A stretch of DNA of 45,099 bases from RGIG1828 sp045586905 (GTDB lineage: Bacteria > Bacillota > Clostridia > UMGS1810). The position numbers and the translations under genes were made by a program. The notes beneath the pieces were generated by a model. That model made no database searches. It was not told where the DNA came from and saw only the letters and a program-made list of their open reading frames with translations. The stretch is taken from the NCBI GenBank assembly GCA_045586905.1, contig JAZNBF010000008.1:1-45099 (forward strand). The letters are read 5' to 3'. Positions 41,528 to 45,099 of the stretch are shown here, one piece after another; position 1 is the first letter of the stretch; each line of letters opens with the position of its first letter.

Positions 41528-41560
41528 TAAAAAACAAATCCTTTGCCGGAGGTGAGATTT

Positions 41561-43783
41561 ATGAAAATAATGCATCTTATAAGCGGCGGCGACTCGGGCG
41601 GTGCCAAAACCCATGTGTTTACTCTTGTGGACAAGCTCAAACAGAACTGCGAGGTTGTGGTTGGCTGTCTTATGCAGGGGGTTTTCTATAAAGAGATTTT
41701 AGAGAAAGATGTTGAGACAATTCTCTTTGAGCAGAAAAACCGTTTCGACCTCAGGGTTGTAGCCGATATCAGACGCTTTATAAATGAACGAGGCATCGAA
41801 ATTTTGCACATTCACGGTGCCAGAGCCAACTTTATTGGCATGTTTTTGAAAAAGAAAATCGGCATACCTGTTGTCACAACCATGCACAGTGACTATCTTC
41901 TCGACTTTGACACCTTTTTCAAAAAACTGTTTTTCACAAATCTCAATTCTCTTTCACTCAAAAAGCTCGACTATTTTATCTCCGTGTCCGACAGCTTCAA
42001 AGATATGCTCGTGAGCCGCGGATTTAAGCCTCAGAGAATATATCCCGTCTACAATGGCATGGACTATAACACAGACCTCTCTTCCGTTACAACCAAAGAG
42101 GAGTTTGCAAAAAAATATAACCTTGAGCTTTCCGATGACCTTACCTATGTTGGCATAGCTGCCCGTTTTGATGTTGTTAAGGGTGTCGACACCTTTATTA
42201 AGGGCGCTTCTCTTGCATACAGAAAAAATCCAAACCTCCGTTTTGTCATTGCAGGCACAGGAGCCGAAGAAGACAATCTCCGCAAGCTGTGTGACGAGCT
42301 GGGCATGAATGATGTCATTCATTTTCTCGGTTTTGTTACCGACATGAACGGTTTTCTCAATTTTATCGACCTCAACTCTCTCACCTCTCACTGTGAGAGC
42401 TTTCCCTATTCAATGCTCGAGGGCGCAGGCTTGAGGTGCCCCATTATTGCAAGCAGAGTCGGTGGTATTCCAGAGCTTGTGAAAGACGGTGAAACAGGCA
42501 TCCTTTTTGAAAGCAAAAACGAAGCCGACTTTGCCGAAAAGCTCCTCTCCGTCGTTTCCGACAAGGCTGCTCTGAAGACCATGGGCGACAACATATACCG
42601 TGTTGCCACATCGCGCTTCTCTGCCGATGTGCTCTGTGACGATCACATAAGAATATACAAAACCATAATAGACGACTACAAAAAGGAAAAACGCTATGAC
42701 TTTGTGCTCAGCGGATATTATGGCTTTAACAACTCGGGCGACGATGCACTTCTTCTGTCGCTCATAACCGATCTCAAAAGAAATATGCCCTCTGCCCGCA
42801 TAGCAGTGCTTTCGTCAAATCCGTTGCAGACAATGAAGGTTTTTGGTGTCGATGCATTTGGCAGAATTTCGCCTTTCTCTCTCACAAAGCTCTTTGGAAG
42901 CTCCACAGCGCTTTTGTCGGGTGGCGGCTCACTCATTCAGGACGAAACAAGTTCAAAATCACTTTGGTACTACCTTTTCATCATTGCCTTTGCAAAGCAC
43001 AGGGGCATGAAGGTTATGCAGATAGCGAGCGGCATAGGCCCTGTAAACAAAAACAGCAACCGTCGCCTCACAGCAAAGGTGCTCAACTCCTGCGTAGACC
43101 GTATCACCCTTCGTGAACAAAAATCACTCGGAGTGCTGAGAGACATTGGTGTAACAATAGAGGCAGAGGTTACTGCCGACCCTGCAATTTCTCTTGTGGG
43201 TGAGGATGAGCAGCACACAAAAATGATTTTTGCCAAAAACGACATTCCGTTTGGCGACTATATTTGTGTTGCCCTGAGAAAATGGAAAAATGCTGCACCC
43301 GATTTTGAAGAAAACATGGCAAGAGTGCTTGACTATGCATCCGAAAAATATGGCAAACAAATTGTATTTTTGCCAATGCAATATCCTTCCGATGTAAAAA
43401 TTTCCCAATCTATCACAGACAAAATGAACACAAAGGCATATGTGGTCAGCACGCCGCTTTCCATTAGAGAATCGGTTGGCGTCATAAGCTTTTCAGACCT
43501 TGTTGTTGCAATGAGACTCCACTCACTTGTGTATGCAGTTTCCAACGGTGTGGGCGCTATTGCCATCAGGTACGATCCCAAGATAGACGGATTTATGGAA
43601 TATTTCCAGCAAAAGTATATTGCCGATGTAGCCAATATAACATATGGCGAGCTTGCAAACCTTATCGATGCCTATTATGCCGATAATGCTTCCGACACGA
43701 TAGGAAAGCTTTGCATAGAAATGAAAGAAAAGGCAAAACGCAATGCCGAAATAGCAGTTTCACTTTTGAGGGATGAGCAATGA
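41561..43783 (+). CDS. csaB: GT4 glycosyltransferase-CsaB pyruvyl transferase fusion
   Basis: A 740-residue protein. Residues 1-372 are a GT4 enzyme (MKIMHLISGGDSGGAKTHV, VYNGMD, E279 and E287 of the EX7E motif). Residues 378-740 are a polysaccharide pyruvyl transferase of the CsaB type (GYYGFNNSGDDALL, LLSGGGSLIQDETSSKSLWYY in two parts, FSDLVVAMRLHSLVYA). CsaB adds ketal pyruvate to wall polysaccharide so that SLH-domain proteins can bind; that function is known from Bacillus and inferred here. ATG at 41561 follows CCGGAGGTG. No clean internal start is seen at this junction, unlike the preceding fusion. The stop overlaps the next start (ATGA). Confidence 0.9.
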   Translation: MKIMHLISGGDSGGAKTHVFTLVDKLKQNCEVVVGCLMQGVFYKEILEKDVETILFEQKNRFDLRVVADIRRFINERGIEILHIHGARANFIGMFLKKKIGIPVVTTMHSDYLLDFDTFFKKLFFTNLNSLSLKKLDYFISVSDSFKDMLVSRGFKPQRIYPVYNGMDYNTDLSSVTTKEEFAKKYNLELSDDLTYVGIAARFDVVKGVDTFIKGASLAYRKNPNLRFVIAGTGAEEDNLRKLCDELGMNDVIHFLGFVTDMNGFLNFIDLNSLTSHCESFPYSMLEGAGLRCPIIASRVGGIPELVKDGETGILFESKNEADFAEKLLSVVSDKAALKTMGDNIYRVATSRFSADVLCDDHIRIYKTIIDDYKKEKRYDFVLSGYYGFNNSGDDALLLSLITDLKRNMPSARIAVLSSNPLQTMKVFGVDAFGRISPFSLTKLFGSSTALLSGGGSLIQDETSSKSLWYYLFIIAFAKHRGMKVMQIASGIGPVNKNSNRRLTAKVLNSCVDRITLREQKSLGVLRDIGVTIEAEVTADPAISLVGEDEQHTKMIFAKNDIPFGDYICVALRKWKNAAPDFEENMARVLDYASEKYGKQIVFLPMQYPSDVKISQSITDKMNTKAYVVSTPLSIRESVGVISFSDLVVAMRLHSLVYAVSNGVGAIAIRYDPKIDGFMEYFQQKYIADVANITYGELANLIDAYYADNASDTIGKLCIEMKEKAKRNAEIAVSLLRDEQ

Positions 43784-45099
43784 TAAGAAAAAATGACATA
43801 TTGGAAGCACACATCACAGACCTCACGGTAAACGGTGACGGTGTGGCAAAGGCAGACCAGTATCCCATATTCATAAGGGGTGCAGTTGTAGGTGATTTTG
43901 TGAGGTTTGAAGTTACCAAAACAAACAAAACCTATGGCTTTGGCAGAATAATTGAAATTATAACACCTTCTCAAAGCAGACGGACAAGTCCATGTCCGTC
44001 TTTTTGTGATTGTGGAGGGTGTACTCTTATGCACACAAGCTACGATGCACAGCTTAAATTCAAGTCCGATTTTGTGTTTTCAAACCTTGTGCGCATTGGT
44101 GGCTATGCTCCCGATGAGTTTACATATGAACATATTGTGGGGGCAGATAATGAGTTTAACTATCGCAACAAGGCGCAGTTCCCCGTCGGCATGTCAGGTG
44201 GCGAGGTGGTTTCGGGCTTTTATTCGCCCAAGAGCCACACCATAGCTCCCTGCAAGAGCTGTCTTATTCAGGATGAGCGCATAAACATTTGCATGGAAAT
44301 GGCCATGGAATACATAAAGGCAGAAAAGCTTTCTCCCTACGATGAACGCTCTCACAGAGGTGTGATAAGGCACATATATGCAAGATGCGGCAAAGACGGG
44401 CTGATGGTTGTGTTTGTCACCAATTCTTCAAAACCGTTAAAAAACATCGAATCTCTTGCAAAAAAGCTTTCTTCGCTTGGCAAGATAACTATTGTTCAGA
44501 ATGTAAACACCAAACACACAAATGTGATTTTGGGCAGAGAAAATATTGTGCTCTATGGTGACGGATATATTCACATGAATGTGGATGACCTTGTTTTCAA
44601 GGTGTCGCCCCACAGCTTTTTTCAGGTTAACACCACTCAGATGCAAAAGCTCTACCAAAAAGCTCTCGAATATGCCTCACTTTCCAAAGACGATACCGTG
44701 TTCGACCTCTATTCGGGAGTGGGCAGCATAAGTCTCTATATGGCGAGACACGCAAAGACTGTGGTGGGGGTTGAGATAGTGCCCGATGCCATAGAAAATG
44801 CCAAAGAAAATGCTCATCTCAACGGGATCACAAATGCAGAATTTTATTGCGGCGACTGCACCGAGGTTGTGGAGGGACTTCTTAATGAGGGCAAAAGATG
44901 TGATGTCGCAGTGGTCGATCCACCCCGAAAGGGTTGCGACGAGAAGCTTCTCAGCCTGCTTAAGACAATAAATCCCGAAAGAATAGTGTATGTCTCCTGC
45001 AACAGCGCCACTCTTGCGCGCGATGTGGCAATCCTCAGAGATTTTGGCTACGAGCTGAAAAAGGCGTGCGCAGTTGATCTGTTTCCGCAGACGACGCAT
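43780..45099 (+). CDS. 23S rRNA (uracil-5-)-methyltransferase RlmD/RumA type, last residues outside window
   Basis: The reading frame of 440 codons runs to the window end. It has a TRAM domain (about 1-60), iron-sulfur cysteines (C72, C78, C81 in CPSFCDCGGC, later CKSC), a substrate region SPHSFFQVN, the SAM motif FDLYSGVGSISLY, VDPPRKGC and the catalytic cysteine in YVSCNSATLARD. It stops in VDLFPQTTH, where the family normally has about ten more residues. It methylates U1939 and/or U747 of 23S rRNA; which one is not predictable. Its ATG overlaps the csaB stop, an odd partner for a surface-polymer operon. Confidence 0.93.
   Translation, partial: MIRKNDILEAHITDLTVNGDGVAKADQYPIFIRGAVVGDFVRFEVTKTNKTYGFGRIIEIITPSQSRRTSPCPSFCDCGGCTLMHTSYDAQLKFKSDFVFSNLVRIGGYAPDEFTYEHIVGADNEFNYRNKAQFPVGMSGGEVVSGFYSPKSHTIAPCKSCLIQDERINICMEMAMEYIKAEKLSPYDERSHRGVIRHIYARCGKDGLMVVFVTNSSKPLKNIESLAKKLSSLGKITIVQNVNTKHTNVILGRENIVLYGDGYIHMNVDDLVFKVSPHSFFQVNTTQMQKLYQKALEYASLSKDDTVFDLYSGVGSISLYMARHAKTVVGVEIVPDAIENAKENAHLNGITNAEFYCGDCTEVVEGLLNEGKRCDVAVVDPPRKGCDEKLLSLLKTINPERIVYVSCNSATLARDVAILRDFGYELKKACAVDLFPQTTH

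Overview
The window reads as chromosomal DNA of a Gram-positive bacterium of the class Clostridia, probably an uncultivated gut lineage close to the Oscillospirales. This rests on a PolC-type replicase, YqhQ (DUF1385) next to PrmC, a NifS-like desulfurase paired with ThiI, cinA-recA-recX, rimO near pgsA, CsaB with DUF5693, a BofC-like protein, strong AGGAGG-type ribosome binding sites and sigma-A promoters of the form TTGAMW-N17-TATAAT. The exact taxon cannot be named from this sequence alone. No rRNA, tRNA, CRISPR array, integrase, transposase or replication origin was seen.

Layout. (1) 1-4060, minus strand: ispG followed by polC, which is cut by the window edge. This PolC lacks the 3'-5' exonuclease normally embedded in its PHP domain. 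(2) 4081-7557: a stripped-down phage module. It holds a terminase large subunit, a small-subunit-like protein without a recognisable HTH, a self-cleaving CI/LexA-type repressor, and three tiny divergent genes under a promoter with two matching operators. There is no integrase, capsid or lysis gene. (3) 7631-13935: ordinary chromosome with a DUF805 protein, a class A PBP, a BofC-like protein, PrmC, YqhQ and a PHP phosphoesterase. (4) 14089-17687: two diverged tandem membrane-anchored proteins, then galK and an XTP/dITP pyrophosphatase. (5) 17817-20288: uronate catabolism, KduI fused in frame behind a discoidin-like domain, then KduD. (6) 20503-29253: degV, an unusual hairpin-array repeat, and the run nifS-thiI-cinA-recA-recX-rimO, then a sugar isomerase-like gene and pgsA. 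(7) 29317-43783: a cell-surface polymer locus with a secreted NAGPA-domain protein, DUF4330, an O-antigen ligase-like polymerase, DUF5693, two MurJ-type flippases, two hexapeptide acyltransferases (one fused to a GT4 glycosyltransferase) and a GT4-CsaB fusion. (8) 43780-end: an RlmD/RumA-type 23S rRNA methyltransferase, almost complete.

How the genes work together. The surface locus is consistent with building, flipping, polymerising and pyruvylating or acetylating a wall-linked glycan. KduI and KduD act in sequence on unsaturated uronate products of pectin or glycosaminoglycan breakdown. NifS and ThiI form a 4-thiouridine tRNA modification pair. The phage module looks like a remnant whose lysis-lysogeny switch and packaging motor are still intact as reading frames.

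Most notable non-coding signals: a palindromic tree of hairpins at 21444-21623; two structured interspersed elements (37177-37399 and 38031-38306) with compensatory base changes in a shared hairpin, which bracket an acyltransferase gene; and perfect palindromes placed over or beside the promoters of ispG, nifS and the gene at 14089.
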